Shown: positions 11,893 to 23,862, counted from the stretch's first letter. The stretch: 64,000 bases of DNA from Acanthochlamys bracteata (GCA_019914995.1 CM034130.1:7750001-7814000); one strand, 5' to 3'. Translations and numbers: made by a program. The notes: generated by a model from the letters alone, not told the origin.

Positions 11893-12363
11893 ATGCAAAC
11901 CTACAAATTCATTCCATGTTTGTTCTTCTTCTCATCCTTCTGCTCGAGAATTGGAGCTAGTCAAGAGTATGGAAACCTGACTGCCTACGAGTTACTGGAG
12001 AAGTATAGCTTCCCAAAAGGCATTCTTCCAGAAGGAGTGCAGAGCTATTCACTGCAGGCAGATGGCAGTTTCAAGGTGTTTTCCCCTAAAGAATGCGAGT
12101 TCAAGGTGCAGAACAAGTACTGGCTCAAGTATGACAAGGTTGTATCAGGAAGAATGGCACCAGGGGCTTTGAGAGAGTTGGAGGGAGTGAATGTGAAGGT
12201 TCTTTTTGTGTGGCTGGGCATTACTGATGTTGTTGTTGATGGCAGCGACTTGAAGTTCTTCGTCGGCCTGCTCTCTGCAGGATTTCCTACTACCAACTTT
12301 GATGAGTGTCCACAGTGCAGGTGTGGATTTAACTGTGCCCATGTCTTTGTCTCAGATTTGTAA
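11893..12363 (+). CDS. DUF538 family protein, secreted
   Basis: Single exon of 156 residues. The first ATG is at 11893; an in-frame GTG six bases earlier is unlikely to be used. Residues 1-22 look like a signal peptide (hydrophobic FIPCLFFFSSFCS). The rest matches DUF538: the N-terminal AYELLEKYSFPKGILPEGV, then FKVFSPKECEFKV, a central YDKVVSGRMAPGAL, and FVWLGITDVVVDGSDLKFFV. DUF538 is a plant beta-barrel-like family of unsettled biochemical role, often linked to stress. The length is typical. The cysteines in CPQCRCGFNC at the C-terminus may form disulphides. Confidence 0.9.
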   Translation: MQTYKFIPCLFFFSSFCSRIGASQEYGNLTAYELLEKYSFPKGILPEGVQSYSLQADGSFKVFSPKECEFKVQNKYWLKYDKVVSGRMAPGALRELEGVNVKVLFVWLGITDVVVDGSDLKFFVGLLSAGFPTTNFDECPQCRCGFNCAHVFVSDL

Positions 12364-12860
12364 GATTGTGCAGCATTTGTGAGCATGTCCTGTAAATTTG
12401 ATAAAGCATCTGCCCAGTCATTGTTTTTTTCTTCAGATGTACCAAAGGTTAGTCTTTGTGATAATCGATATTTGTAGTAATATCATCAAGTTGATCCAGT
12501 TGCTGAGATCTGGGATGAATTCTTTTCTCAGCTGATGCTGGAACTTGGAAGTTCTCCAGCTCTAACTTGAAGTATATAAAAAAAACTATGAAGCACTTAT
12601 ACGAACCAATTATTCATCAACTTGCCGAGACTTAAGAGCATGGTGTCAAGCCGCCATCCAAATCTATGATTCTTCCCCCTAATCATCAGATGATTCAAAT
12701 ATATATGCTCTCAATAGTAGTAAAAGAGTAGTGAGGAAACCTTGGAAACTGAACAATTGTTGGTGCCTTCACATAGTATCTCTTCAACTCATTAGCCAGA
12801 GGGCCCGAGGACCGTTTGGTCCCTTACACGACAGACATAGCTTGGCCTGATTAGACCATC
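12364..12860. other. DUF538 3' region, no further gene seen
   Basis: Probable 3' untranslated sequence, then unassigned DNA. No motif or repeat stood out. Confidence 0.4.
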
Positions 12861-12889
12861 AATCGTGGCCTCCTGCCAAGCGTGCTGAC

Positions 12890-13263
12890 CATCTCAAAAC
12901 TGACGCTTTGCAGCATTGCACATCCTCACCTATGTCTATGTCCAACTTGGACCTCAGGGCAGGCAATATCCACAAGTGATCACAGTATACTTCTTCATAA
13001 TCTTCATTGCTCCAATCTCATCTCAGACCAGTTCATATCATCAGTAAATCAGGAACTATTGGACGCTCTATTGTGGAAACCTTGTCTACTACTGCATTTT
13101 GTTGCTCAGGTTTTGTTAATTTCTTTTTGTTGGAACCATTAATATCAAAACCTGCTAGAATACACAGCTCAACTATGGTTGGGAGCCTCTGCACACCAAA
13201 CCTTTCCTCGAGTCCCAACTCTTGGCTTCCCGACTCTGTCATAATAGCAATAAGGAAATCCAA
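12890..13263 (-). pseudogene. APO (accumulation of photosystem I) family gene relic
   Basis: Minus-strand translation gives RFGVQRLPTIVELCILAGFD (about 13145-13215), close to the APO-family RFDFDRIPAVVELCIQAGAD. After a gap comes a broken version of the second APO zinc motif: CGYC and then PEVQVGH in another frame (about 12925-12985). APO proteins are RNA-binding zinc proteins of chloroplasts and mitochondria. Only part of the protein remains, with frame changes and stops, so this is a decayed fragment. Family assignment is from remembered motif similarity. Confidence 0.6.
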
Positions 13264-13710
13264 CTACATCTTTAATTCCTCCTTTCCTCCACACATGCAA
13301 AGCATTCCAGGATGAACAGATCTACCATACATAAAAGTAGATAACTCACAGATCTACCACATATAAAAATATTCATTGTTCAAACTCTCATGATCAAATC
13401 AGATCAGTCTCAGAAAGTATAAACATAACTAATAACAAACACAACACGAACCAAATAAAGACGAGGATTTTTACATGATTTGGCTTCAAAACGATCTATG
13501 TTCACGGAAGAAGAGAGACAAATTCCACTATTTATTTATAAAGATAGAACAAAAAGTCCACTTCTTGGAAGTTCTAAAAAACGAACCCGTTCAAAGCGAA
13601 GAGATTATAAAACAAAAAATAAAATCAATCAACTAGCTGTACTTTTTTTCAAAAATATCCTTATTACAAAAAGATTTCCACAATAAAAATAGAAAACTAA
13701 TTTGCAAACC

Positions 13711-13930
13711 AAAAAAATATTTGGAAATGCTTTTTATTTTTTTAATTTCAATTTATAATTATATTTTTTTTATAAATGTTTTGTAACATTTTATGAATTT
13801 TTTTAAAAATAAGAAAATATAAAAATTCTAAAATTTTTATAATAAAAATCATTTTAAAAATTTTATTATAAGTTTTTTAAAAAATATTATTCATTTTAAA
13901 AATATTTTAAAAACCTTTCCAAAAACCTCT
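13711..13930. repeat. Small inverted-repeat element copy upstream of GRP23-like gene
   Basis: Starts ATATTTGGAAATGCTTTTTA and ends with ACCTTTCCAAAAACCTC, an inverted relation similar to other copies. The interior is AT-rich. It ends about 185 bp before the GRP23-like start codon. Confidence 0.45.
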
Positions 13931-14114
13931 AAATCATTACTCTATCCCAGGATACTTTCAAAAATATGTTTTGGAGGTTTTACTGTTTAGTTTTTCTTCC
14001 TCCCTTCCAAGGTAGGGTTTATCCTGCTGTCCTCCATTTCCCTGCTCTCCTCCATTTCTCTCCCGCAAACAATTGAATTCAATCAATTTACTTTAATCGT
14101 ATCTACGGTCAATC

Positions 14115-16355
14115 ATGTCAGTCCTCCGCCTCCTTCTCCGCCGCTCCTCTCACCGTTCCGCCTCCGCCGCCGCTGCACTCTTTTCTCCTTCGCCGCCACC
14201 TCCGTCATCACCCGTTTTCCAAACTCAATCCCGTTCCTTCGCTTTCAGCTCTGCGGAAGAAGCGGCCGCTGAACGCCGCCGCCGCAAGCGCCGGCTTCGT
14301 ATCGAACCCCCGCTCCACGCTCTTCGCCGCGATCCAAACTACCGCCCTCCCCCTCGCGATCCCAACGCTCCCCGCCTCCCTGATTCTACTTCAGCTCTAG
14401 TCGGTCCGCGTCTCAGTCTTCACAACCGCGTTCAATCCTTGATTCGTTCTGGCGACCTGGACTCGGCTTCTTCCGTTGCTCGCCATGCGGTGTTCTCTTC
14501 CGTCCGGCCAACTGTTTTCACCTGCAACGCTATATCTGCGGCAATGCTTCGTAACAACCGTTTTGATGATTCTGTTGCCCTTTTCAGATTCTTCTTTCAG
14601 CAATCTAATTTAGTACCTAATGTTGTTTCTTATAACATTCTGATTAACACGCATTGCGATGCTGGAAGAGTTGATGAGGCCCTTGAGGTTTATCGGCGTA
14701 TAATTGAGCATGCCCCATTCTCACCTTCTCATGTTACTTATAGGCATTTGACTAAGGGGCTTGTTGATTCAGGAAGGATTCAGGAAGGTGTTGAATTACT
14801 GCATGAAATGCTCCACCGAGGACAGGGTGCTGATTCACTAGTTTACAACAATTTGATTAAAGGGTTTATTGATATTGGAAAGTGGGATAAGGCATTTGAG
14901 CTTTTTGATGAGCTCAAGGGACGGTGTGCTGTTTATGATGGCGCTGTTAACGCGACTATAATGGAAGGGTATTGGAAAGAGGGGAAGGATATGGAGGCCA
15001 TGGAGAGTTACCAGAGCTATCTTGACCTAAAATTTCCTATGGCACCGGCAACTGGGAATGTGTTGTTAGAGACTTTGCTGAAGCATGATAAGATTGATGA
15101 GGCTGAGCAGCTTTTCGAAAGTATGCTTTATTCGCATAAGCCGCCAAGTTTTACTGGTCTCAATACGGACACTTACAATGTTATGGTGAGTGACAGAATC
15201 AGCTGTGGAAAGTTTGAGGAGGCCATTGAGATGTTCCACCATACGGGGACAAAGCCCATCATGATGGATGTAGGATGCTTCAATAACATAATTACTAAGC
15301 TCATTGAGAAAGGGCAAGTTGAGCAGGCAGAGAAAATATTTGAGGAAATGCCTAGCAAGTCTGTAATCCCGGATTGGACATCATATGGATCATTTATTGA
15401 TTACTTCTTCAAGGAAGGGAAGGCGGAGGATGCGCTGAGGTACTTTGAGAAGTTTGCTGGGAGCACAGAGAGTGGGCCGAAGCCAGATGTCAGGTTCCAT
15501 AATAGAGTGTTCGAAGGGTTGGTGAAGTCAGGAATGACCAGTAAGGGGGTTGAGATTTTTGGGAAAATGGGAGAGAGAGGGCTGCACCCGAATGCGCTTT
15601 GTTATGAGATTTTGGTGAAGGGGCTGTGCAGAGAAAGGAACTTTGATCAGGCTAAAGATTTGCTTGAAGACATGGTAAAGAACCGTGTGATTGCCACTTC
15701 AGTGTTCCGCAAGGCAGTCTCGGATGCTTTCTCTGAAGTAGGACGGTCTGAAGAGGTGGAGAAAATGTTTACTGCAAGTACTGCTCCCCCCTATATACAG
15801 CAAATCCCACCTCAGGGTCAAAGGTTTACTCCCCAAGCACAACAGTTTACCCGGCAAGCTCAGCAATTTTCTCCACAAGATCGGCAGAGTGGTCCACCAC
15901 AAGCTGTTGAGCTATTTTCTTCTGTAACAGAGACGGTGGTGGGTGCGCATCATGGTCAACCATTCCCTCCTCAAGCACAACAGACTGCTTTCCAACCACA
16001 TCAATTTGCAACTCAAGCCTCCCATTTTCCTTTGCAATCACAGCAGGCTCCTGCTCAATCCCAACAGTTTGTTCCATCTACCCAACAACAATATTCCACA
16101 CAAGGACAACAGAGCAATCCTCAATGGCAGCAGAACCCTGCCTTTTTGCAGCAAGCTGGACAGTTTTCTCATTTTCCCCAAAAACAATTTTACGCACAAG
16201 GTCAACAGAGTACTACTCATCTGCAGCTGTACCCTCCAAAATCACAGCAAGTTCAACAATTAACTCATCCAGCTCAAGAATTTCAATCTCAGGCTCAACA
16301 GAATGCTTCTCAATCCCAAGATTTTGATCCTCAGGCCCAAAGAGTTGCAGCCTAA
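14115..16355 (+). CDS. GRP23: GRP23-like PPR protein with glutamine-rich tail
   Basis: One uninterrupted exon of 746 residues. Residues 1-45 are Arg/Ser/Ala-rich without acidic residues, fitting an organelle presequence. Residues about 100-560 contain roughly ten P-type pentatricopeptide repeats (NVVSYNILINTHCDAGRVDEA; DSLVYNNLIKGFIDIGKWDKA; NALCYEILVKGLCRERNFDQA). Residues about 560-746 are a Gln-rich region of short QAQQF-like repeats. PPRs followed by a Gln-rich tail are the hallmark of Arabidopsis GRP23, needed in early embryos and reported as a mitochondrial RNA-editing cofactor. The length suits GRP23. The tail is degenerate tandem repeat DNA, so its length may vary between alleles. Confidence 0.85.
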   Translation: MSVLRLLLRRSSHRSASAAAALFSPSPPPPSSPVFQTQSRSFAFSSAEEAAAERRRRKRRLRIEPPLHALRRDPNYRPPPRDPNAPRLPDSTSALVGPRLSLHNRVQSLIRSGDLDSASSVARHAVFSSVRPTVFTCNAISAAMLRNNRFDDSVALFRFFFQQSNLVPNVVSYNILINTHCDAGRVDEALEVYRRIIEHAPFSPSHVTYRHLTKGLVDSGRIQEGVELLHEMLHRGQGADSLVYNNLIKGFIDIGKWDKAFELFDELKGRCAVYDGAVNATIMEGYWKEGKDMEAMESYQSYLDLKFPMAPATGNVLLETLLKHDKIDEAEQLFESMLYSHKPPSFTGLNTDTYNVMVSDRISCGKFEEAIEMFHHTGTKPIMMDVGCFNNIITKLIEKGQVEQAEKIFEEMPSKSVIPDWTSYGSFIDYFFKEGKAEDALRYFEKFAGSTESGPKPDVRFHNRVFEGLVKSGMTSKGVEIFGKMGERGLHPNALCYEILVKGLCRERNFDQAKDLLEDMVKNRVIATSVFRKAVSDAFSEVGRSEEVEKMFTASTAPPYIQQIPPQGQRFTPQAQQFTRQAQQFSPQDRQSGPPQAVELFSSVTETVVGAHHGQPFPPQAQQTAFQPHQFATQASHFPLQSQQAPAQSQQFVPSTQQQYSTQGQQSNPQWQQNPAFLQQAGQFSHFPQKQFYAQGQQSTTHLQLYPPKSQQVQQLTHPAQEFQSQAQQNASQSQDFDPQAQRVAA

Positions 16356-17110
16356 TCCAGAGAGTTTACTCTACGACTTGATCTTTTCGATTTGAGAAAA
16401 CACGGTTGAAGAAATGAAATACTCATTTGTAGCACAAAACTATTTTGATTAAAGATGAGTATAAGTGCATAACTGATTTGCTGTACTATTCTTCTAGCAT
16501 AAATTGTTATCAGTGGGTGGTTCCTGCGACTTGAGATTCTAGTTCATGATATAATGTTGTAACTCTGGTCTATTCAGTCCTGATACAGAATTTTGAGGTA
16601 TTCAGGGTTGCGTTTGCAATATTTAGCTTTCTTTATATCTGTAGTAATCTAAGACTCATGTGCCCCTACTGGTGCCATAATGTTGACGTTGTTAGTTATC
16701 TGCATATCATTTGATATCTCTGTTGGGATCTCGAAACTTGAGGAAAACAGTCTTCATGTATACAGACTATATATATCGTCTGCTTCTGTAGCTAGAATAA
16801 GTTTTGAAGCCACCTGCCTCGGTAAAGGGCTTGGGAAATTTTGTTTGGATAGTTACGTTGACTGAGGAGACATAAAGACCTTATACCATACACTGCATAC
16901 TTCATGGTTCTCTGCCTCATGGTTGAAAAGGTTTATGTTGGCATATAAATTTGTGAGTGTATCAGTGCAGAAGTCCTTGTTCGACTATTAAGCCATGTTT
17001 ACTTTCTTTTTTACTTCTGTATTTGATTATTGTAATTGTGAATACTAAGATATGGAATAGGCGCAGCACAAAGTTTGGCTTTTAAGTTTCAAAATTACGA
17101 GGGGGCTTTT
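16356..17110. other. GRP23 3' region
   Basis: Probable 3' untranslated and downstream DNA up to the copia insertion. No other gene or repeat is evident. Confidence 0.4.
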
Positions 17111-17115
17111 AGTAC
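17111..17115. repeat. Target-site duplication, left copy (AGTAC)
   Basis: The 5-bp direct repeat AGTAC abuts the left LTR; its partner abuts the right LTR at 21115-21119. Five bases is the length expected for copia integration. Confidence 0.85.
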
Positions 17116-17394
17116 GGTTGGCAGTATAGTTAGTTATTGAACAAGTCATAGTTGTCCTATTAAATAGTTTTTATTGTTAGTGATTGTCCTATCTTTTAAG
17201 AGTTAGTGGGAGAGTGGTTATTAGTCAATAGTTGTTTTGCACGTTGAGTAGTGGCCTTGATTTATGAATCTATTTGTTTGTTGTAATGTCTATATAAAGG
17301 CAACTTAGTTGATGAAAAGAATAGCAGAAAAAAATTTCTTTTTCTTCCTAAATTCAATCTGTCCTAATTGTTCTGCAATTATATTTTTTTATCA
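17116..17394 (+). repeat. 5' LTR of the copia element
   Basis: 279 bp, nearly the same as the 3' LTR at 20836-21114. It includes a CTATATAAAGGC TATA-like box and ends in ATCA before the primer-binding site. Confidence 0.92.
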
Positions 17395-20300
17395 GTGGTA
17401 TCCGAGCCTTGTATCTTGAGACCTTTCTTTGAGTGACACACATAGGCAGCCATAAGTCTTCCACATACCTTATCTTATGGCAAATGATTCTAGTTTTGTG
17501 CAAGCAGCCATCCCACACTTTGATGGTCATTATGGGCATTGGAGCATGCTCATGGAAATTTTTTTACGGTCAAAAGAGTACTGGACAATTATTGAATCTG
17601 AAATTCAAGAGCCGTCGGCAGGCGTAGTTGTAACAAATACACAGAGAGCAAATTTTGAAGCTAGAAAGCTCAAAGATCTGAAAGCAAAAAATTATCTCTT
17701 TCAGCTATTGATCGTCCCATCCTGGAAATTATTCTTTGTAAAGATACTTCCAAGGATATCTGGGATTCAATGAAGAAAAAATATCAAGGCTCTTCTAGAG
17801 TGAAGCGTGCACAGCTTCAAGCCTTGAGAAGGGATTTTGAAGTTCTGCAGATGAAGGATGGTGAATCTATTACGAATTATTTTGGAAGAACTATGGAGAT
17901 TGCAAATAAGATGTGATGCTATGGCGAAACAATTAAAGATGTCACGATAGTAGAGAAAATTCTGCGTTCTATGACGCGGGAGTTTAATTATATTATTTGC
18001 TCAATTGAAGAGTCAAAAGACATAGATGTACTCTCTCTTGATGAATTGCAGAGCTCTTTGCTGGTCCATGAACAGAAGATGAACCGAAGTTCAACAACAG
18101 AGGAACAAGCTTCGAAAGCTTCTACCAATACTCATTCCAACAATTCTAGAAGAAGAAGTAGAGGTCGAAATCATGACAAATCTAAAGTAGAGTGCTATAA
18201 ATGTCATAAGTATGGTCATTATGCATCTGAATGTTATACCAAGCTGCCTATATGATAAAGCAAAAGGGAAAAATTCAAACTTCGTAGAAGACAAGGAAGA
18301 AGCAGAAACTTTGTTAATGGCTGTTCAAGAAGGAAATACCAAGTCAGACATTTGGTATGTGGATACAGGCTGCAGCAACTACATGAGTGGAAGTAAGTCT
18401 TCTTTTTCAAATCTAAATGAAGATTTTCGTTCTATTGTTAGCTTTGGTGATTTTTCTACCGTGAAAGTAATGGGAAAATGCGATATTGAGATAAAAACCA
18501 AGAGTGGTCTTGTGGAAACAATCTCTAATGTGTTGTATGTTCCTGTCTTGAAGAACAATTTATTGAGTGCTGGTCAATTACAAGAAAAGGGATATGTTAT
18601 CACAATTAAGAAAGGTGCTTGTGAAATTTATGATCCTGTTAGAGGTGTTATTGCAATTATCCAAATGAGTTCTAACAGGTTGTTTCCCTTGAAGATTGAA
18701 AGCATTCACTCTTGTTTGATGGCTGAAATAGAGGATCTTTCTTGGTTGTGGCACTTCCGTTATGGTCATTTGAGTTTTAGTGGATTAAAGACTCTCCAAC
18801 AGAAAAATATGGTGACAGGTCTTCTACAAATTAACATTTCCTCTCAAGTTTGTGAAGAATGTGTTGTTGACAAATAACATCGTTCTCCGTTTCTTAAAGG
18901 GAAGTCATGGAGAGCAAATGATGTATTGGAGTTAGTGCATTCAGATATATGTGGCCCAATAAACCCATCATCTAATGGAGATAAAATATACTTAATCACT
19001 TTCATTGATGACTTCTCCAGAAAAATATGGGTTTATTTTTTACAGGAAAAATCAGAAGCTTTTACCATATTTAAAAACTTCAAAGCTATTGTAGAAAATG
19101 AAGCAGGCAAATCTATTAAGTCTTTTCGAACAGATCGTGGTGGCGAGTATTGCTCAAAGGAGTTTGAAGAGTTTTGTATGGAGCATGGGATTCAAAGAGA
19201 GCTCACAGCCGCATATACACCACAACAAAATGGTGTTTCGGAGAGAAAAAATAGAAATATTCTTAATATGGTGAGAAGCTTATTATCCAAAGGAAAAGTT
19301 CCAAAGACTTTTTGGCCGGAAGCAGTAAATTGGAATGTTTATATTTTGAATAGAAGTCCAACTTTTGTTGTTCAAAATAAACCACCCTGAGAGACATGGA
19401 GTGGAAGAAGACCAGCTGTAGATCACTTCAGAATTTTTGGATGTATAGCCTATGTATAGCCAAAGGATACAAGCAACAATATGGGATTGATTATACTGAA
19501 GTTTCTTCTCCAGTTGCAAGACATGACACAATCAGGTTAGTGGTTGCATTAGCTGTTCAGAATTTTTGGCCTATTTTCCAGTTAGATGTCAAATCATTAT
19601 TTTTGCATAGTATCTAGAGTAACAGGTATTTATCGAGCAACCTCCTGGTTATATTAAGTTAGGAAATGAAAATAAAGTTTATAAATTGAAGAAAGCCCTT
19701 TATGGATTAAAGCAAGCCCCGAGGGCTTGGTATAGTCGCATTGAGGCTTACTTCATTAAAACTGATTTTGTGAAATGTCCTTATGAGCATACGATGTTTG
19801 TTAAGATTCGTATAATGAAAAAATACTCATTGCCTGCTTGTATGTTGATGACCTCATATTTACTAAAAATTGTGCTACAATTTTTGGTGAATTCAAGAAG
19901 TCCATGATGAATGAATTTGAGATGTCCGATCTTGGTTTTATGCATTATTTTCTTGGCATAAAAGTGATGCAATCAGATTATGGAATTTTTCTCTCTCAAA
20001 AGAAGTATGTAGGAGAAATTCTGAATAGGTATCAAATGAAGGATTGTAATTCTGTAAGTACTCCAGTGGAGTGTGGCATGAAGCTACACAAAGAGTGACG
20101 AAAAGAAAGTTGATAGCTCATTATACAAGCAAATTGTAGGCAGTTTGATGTATCTAACTGCAATAAGACCAGATATAATGTATTCTGTAAGTCTAATCAG
20201 CAGATACATGGAAAATCCCACGGAGTTGCATTTGTTAGCTGCCAAAAGAATTCTTCGTTATTTGCAGGGAACTAGAGATTTTGGGCTATACTACAAGAAT

Positions 20301-20835
20301 GGGGAAAAATCTAACTTGATTGGTTTTACTGACAGTGATTATGCAGGAGATCTAGATGATAGAAGGAGCACCTCTGGTTATGTGTTTATACTTGAAACAG
20401 GTGCCATTTCATGGTCATCTAAGAAGCAACCAATTGTCACTTTGTCAAGTACGGAAGCTGAATTTGTTGCAGCTACAGCTTGTGCTTGTCAATCCATATG
20501 GCTGAGAAGAATCCTTGAGGAGCTGAAGTTCAAGCAACCGGAAGCTACTACAATCTTCTGTGACAATAGTTCAACAATCAAATTGTCGAAGAATCCAGTG
20601 CTACACGGAAGAAGCAAGCATATTGATGTGAAGTTTTACTTTTTGAGAGATCTTTGCAAAGATAGAACTATTAATCTGGAGTACTGCAAGAGTGAGAAGC
20701 AGGTTGCTGATATATTAACAAAGGCTCTCAAGAGGGAGTTGTTCGTGAGGCTCAGAAAGTTACTAGGTGTTTGTACACTAGACTCAGCCAAGGTATTAAA
20801 CTGAACGTTAGCAAACATCAGTTTAAGGGAGGGTT

Positions 20836-21114
20836 TGTTGGCAGTATAGTTAGTTATTGAACAAGTCATAGTTGTCCTGATAAATAGTTTTTGCTGTTAG
20901 TGATTGTCCTATCTTTTAGGAGTTAGTGGGAGAGTGGTTATTAGTCAATAGTTGTTTTGCACGTTGAGTAGTGACCTTGATTTATGAATCTATTTGTTGG
21001 TTGTAATGCCTATATAAAAACAATTTAATTGATGAAAAGAATAGTAGAAAAAAATTTCTTTTTCTTTCTAAATTTAATCTGTCCTTATTGTTCTGCAATT
21101 ATATTTTTTTATCA
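20836..21114 (+). repeat. 3' LTR of the copia element
   Basis: 279 bp direct repeat of the left LTR, starting TGTTGGCAGTATAG, preceded by the purine tract AAGGGAGGG and followed by the AGTAC target duplication. Confidence 0.92.
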
Positions 21115-21422
21115 AGTACAAGGTGAATTACCGTATGGAAATTAATCTTTGCAATAATCTATCTTCTTTTCTTTGTCTGTTCAATTAAGCATACTTTTTG
21201 TTGTTGCAGATGCACTAATTAGTGATTATCCTAGTTTTCCTAAACATAGTTCAAGAAGGATACTTGTTTCTTGCAAGAATCTTGTAGCTGGTTACTGAAA
21301 AATAATTACATTGCAGAAACAAAAAACAAAGAAAGAAGTTATGGAGGGAACCCAATACTGAAGTAAGCTGCTAACTCAAATCCCGGTTCCTTTATTTTCA
21401 ACTTCCTCAAAGATCACAAACT

Positions 21423-23797
21423 TTAGCTGCCAACAAAGTAGGAAAGGGCCCCGACAAGGGGAGCATTGATGTATGTTGCTGGCTCAGCATGGCTGAAGTC
21501 CATGCGTATATCTGGGTAGGCATCATGTTGATCAGGACCACCAACCACTGCACCAGTCAAGATGTTGGGGTTAGGGCTGTTGCTTGTGAAGTACTGGAAA
21601 CCCTCTTGGCAGCCAATGTGACTTCGATGGTTGGCTATAGAGGGCAAAGAAGAACCTCTGTGGTGTATTCTGCGTGGAAATCTTGTGCCGAAGCCTACCA
21701 TGTAGGACATCTTATTCGGATTCACTCCAAGGATGTAGTCCACCTGAAAACAAGTTCGGATTGATGCCTTAGAACTTCAAATCAAATTAAGGACTCTATG
21801 GTTGGTAGTGCATAATTTTATTGGAGCAACTTTCAACATCCAAAATTGCATGAACTCCTATTATTTTGATATCAAAGAAATTTCTTTAACCTGCTTCTTT
21901 GCTAGTGTTTTCAGTGCGCCTGATTTCACCAAGATATTGCCACATTTGAAGTTATGCTTGGAGGTTGTCATATACTTCGCATAAGTGGTAAGCAAGAAAC
22001 TTATTGATGTTGCATACTGAAGATTGCCAGAACTCAACTTGAATATAAGTCCCCCTGCATTAAATGGAATACGTCAACGAAGGTAATGCTTTTGAGGAAA
22101 CTAAACTAGTCGATGTATTCTTCATGATTCTGGTTTTAGAAGTTGAATGAGGTAATCTTACCTGGTGTGTATTGAGTTGTTGAGAAAGGAGAATTGGGTA
22201 GAATTTTACATATGAAGTCCTCAGCTTGCACCCTAAAGCTATCAAAAGATGCATCTTTGTCAACCAAAGTTTTCTGCAGGAGAAGATGAAAGAGAAGATC
22301 ATATGCTTTGGCTTTCTTGTAGAGGTAACTATATTTCTGAAGGTACTAAAAAAGACTGTTTTTTCTTTTCATGAATGCTTCTTTTGACTATAAACTTACC
22401 CTAGCTAGGAGAACTCTTGCACCTGCAAATTTGTTGTCCCAGCTGAAGATATCAGTAGCATCATTTGCACCCAGAGATCTGAGATAGTTTGCATAAGAGG
22501 CATTGTTTGTGGCTCTCAGCAGCCATGCAGCTCCCCATAATAGTTCATCCTATCAACCAATTAAGCATTTCATACTTTGCCTTTATTCTCATAATCATGC
22601 ATCTCTTCAGTTATTTCAGCAGTGAGTAGTGTTTAATAATTAGTAAGCTGTCCATATATCAGATTAAGTATTATTTAGTCCATTCGTTGTTTGAGATACG
22701 GAGAAGATAAGTAAGACATTCCTTCTACTTGTGTTCATTATAACGTAAATCAGTTAGAGCTTTTGTAAGCTGTAAAATCTGCCTTTTCAAGTACCTTGAA
22801 TCCTGAGTAGGAGCAGTAGAAAGGGCAGACAACACCCCCAAGCCTGTCACTGTAGCTTCCTTGATACTTAACTGCAAAATTCATTAACATCTTTGCCGTA
22901 TCAAGCAACCGTCTTGAGTACCTGGGGTCAGCTTTTCGGAAAACAACAGATGCGGCAGCTAATGCAGCTGCAGTCTCAGCTGCAACGTCAGAGCCAGGGC
23001 TAGTCAGTGACACCCAGTACACATTCCGGGGAGTGTCCATATCCTCCGGCCGTTCCCAGCACTGATGGTCGGCATTAGGGTCACCAACTCCTACATAAAG
23101 CCGGCCTGGGGTCTGTGTTGCAGCCTTGAGGAGGTAGTCAGTTCCCCAGCGGATCGCTAAGCGTGCATTGTCGAGCTGAGAGCCCATGCGCTTGGCATAC
23201 TCTAGGACACTCCATGAGAGCATTGTGATGGTGAAGGCCATTGGGAACCCAAACTTGACATTATCACCAGCATCATAGTAGCCACCAGTCAAGTCCACCT
23301 GAAACACATAATTCAGGTAACCAATCAGCATTACATGCATCAAAAGCACCATATTGCAAGTTTTCCTTTCTAGTTGCATTTCATCAGAAGCATCATAAAT
23401 GTAGTTACTGAAATTACATGATTTTGGAGTTGTCGCATTCATTAAAAACTATCTGGGATATACATAGGTCTTTTCCTTGGCTCTCAAGAGTTGTTGCATT
23501 CAAGAGAGCCAGCATAGAGAATAGCTAAGGGCAGAAGAATTGGTTTAGTATTTCTGAACATTTACTAGCTAGTCATTGCTTAGAACGACATACATTTGCC
23601 CCTGAACCATCTGTCAGTCCAGAATTGCCTCTCCAAGTGATCTTCTGGTCTGGTTGAAGCCTTCCAGACCTTTGGCCCTGGAAGAATAAAATGGATTTTG
23701 CTAATGCATCACCATAGTTGAGACTCCCTGAAACAAAATCAACTCCAAAGACAAAAGTGATAATGAAAAGAAGTGTTGGAAACTTCTGTGATGCCAT
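21423..23797 (-). CDS. GH9 endo-1,4-beta-glucanase (endoglucanase)
   Basis: Six exons: 23797-23594, 23298-22795, 22549-22400, 22273-22162, 22054-21891 and 21743-21423. All have consensus splice sites and together encode about 484 residues. The ATG at 23797 starts a signal peptide ([19 protein letters not shown]); an upstream in-frame TTG is not needed. The family 9 catalytic domain fills the rest: [20 protein letters not shown], the catalytic-Asp motif [46 protein letters not shown], the His signature [12 protein letters not shown] and the catalytic-Glu region [14 protein letters not shown]. Length and lack of an extra domain indicate a secreted class B enzyme acting on beta-1,4-glucan during wall loosening or separation. 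Confidence 0.95.
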
Positions 23798-23850
23798 CGT
23801 CGTCGACCTCTGCCTACTACAGGAACTGCCATTAATGAGCAAGTAGAGCT

Positions 23851-23862
23851 TATTTATATAGA
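23851..23862 (-). promoter_or_regulatory. TATA box of the GH9 gene
   Basis: TATATAAATA on the minus strand, 54-65 bp upstream of the endoglucanase ATG. It predicts a leader of only about 30 bases. Confidence 0.6.

Larger units (their letters stand above)
17116..21114 (+). mobile_element. Ty1/copia LTR retrotransposon, decayed
   Basis: A 4.0-kb element with direct LTRs of 279 bp at both ends (about 94% identical by eye) and AGTAC target duplications. A primer-binding site similar to the initiator-Met tRNA type lies at 17396-17408, and a purine-rich tract precedes the right LTR. Parts in order: gag region about 17480-18255 with a CCHC zinc knuckle (CYKCHKYGHYASEC), protease region about 18340-18700, integrase about 18720-19390, reverse transcriptase about 19400-20100 and RNase H about 20150-20800. 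Integrase before reverse transcriptase defines copia. It is broken, with roughly eight breaks, and shorter than most family members. LTR divergence suggests insertion some millions of years ago. Confidence 0.93.

Noticed and set aside
13440-13690. Short repeat-like stretch with a TTTACATGATTTGGCTTC motif
   Set aside because: Resembles a motif common in plant repeats, but borders and family could not be shown.
23798-23842. Upstream TTG start of the endoglucanase
   Set aside because: Non-ATG extension before a good signal peptide that begins at the ATG at 23797.
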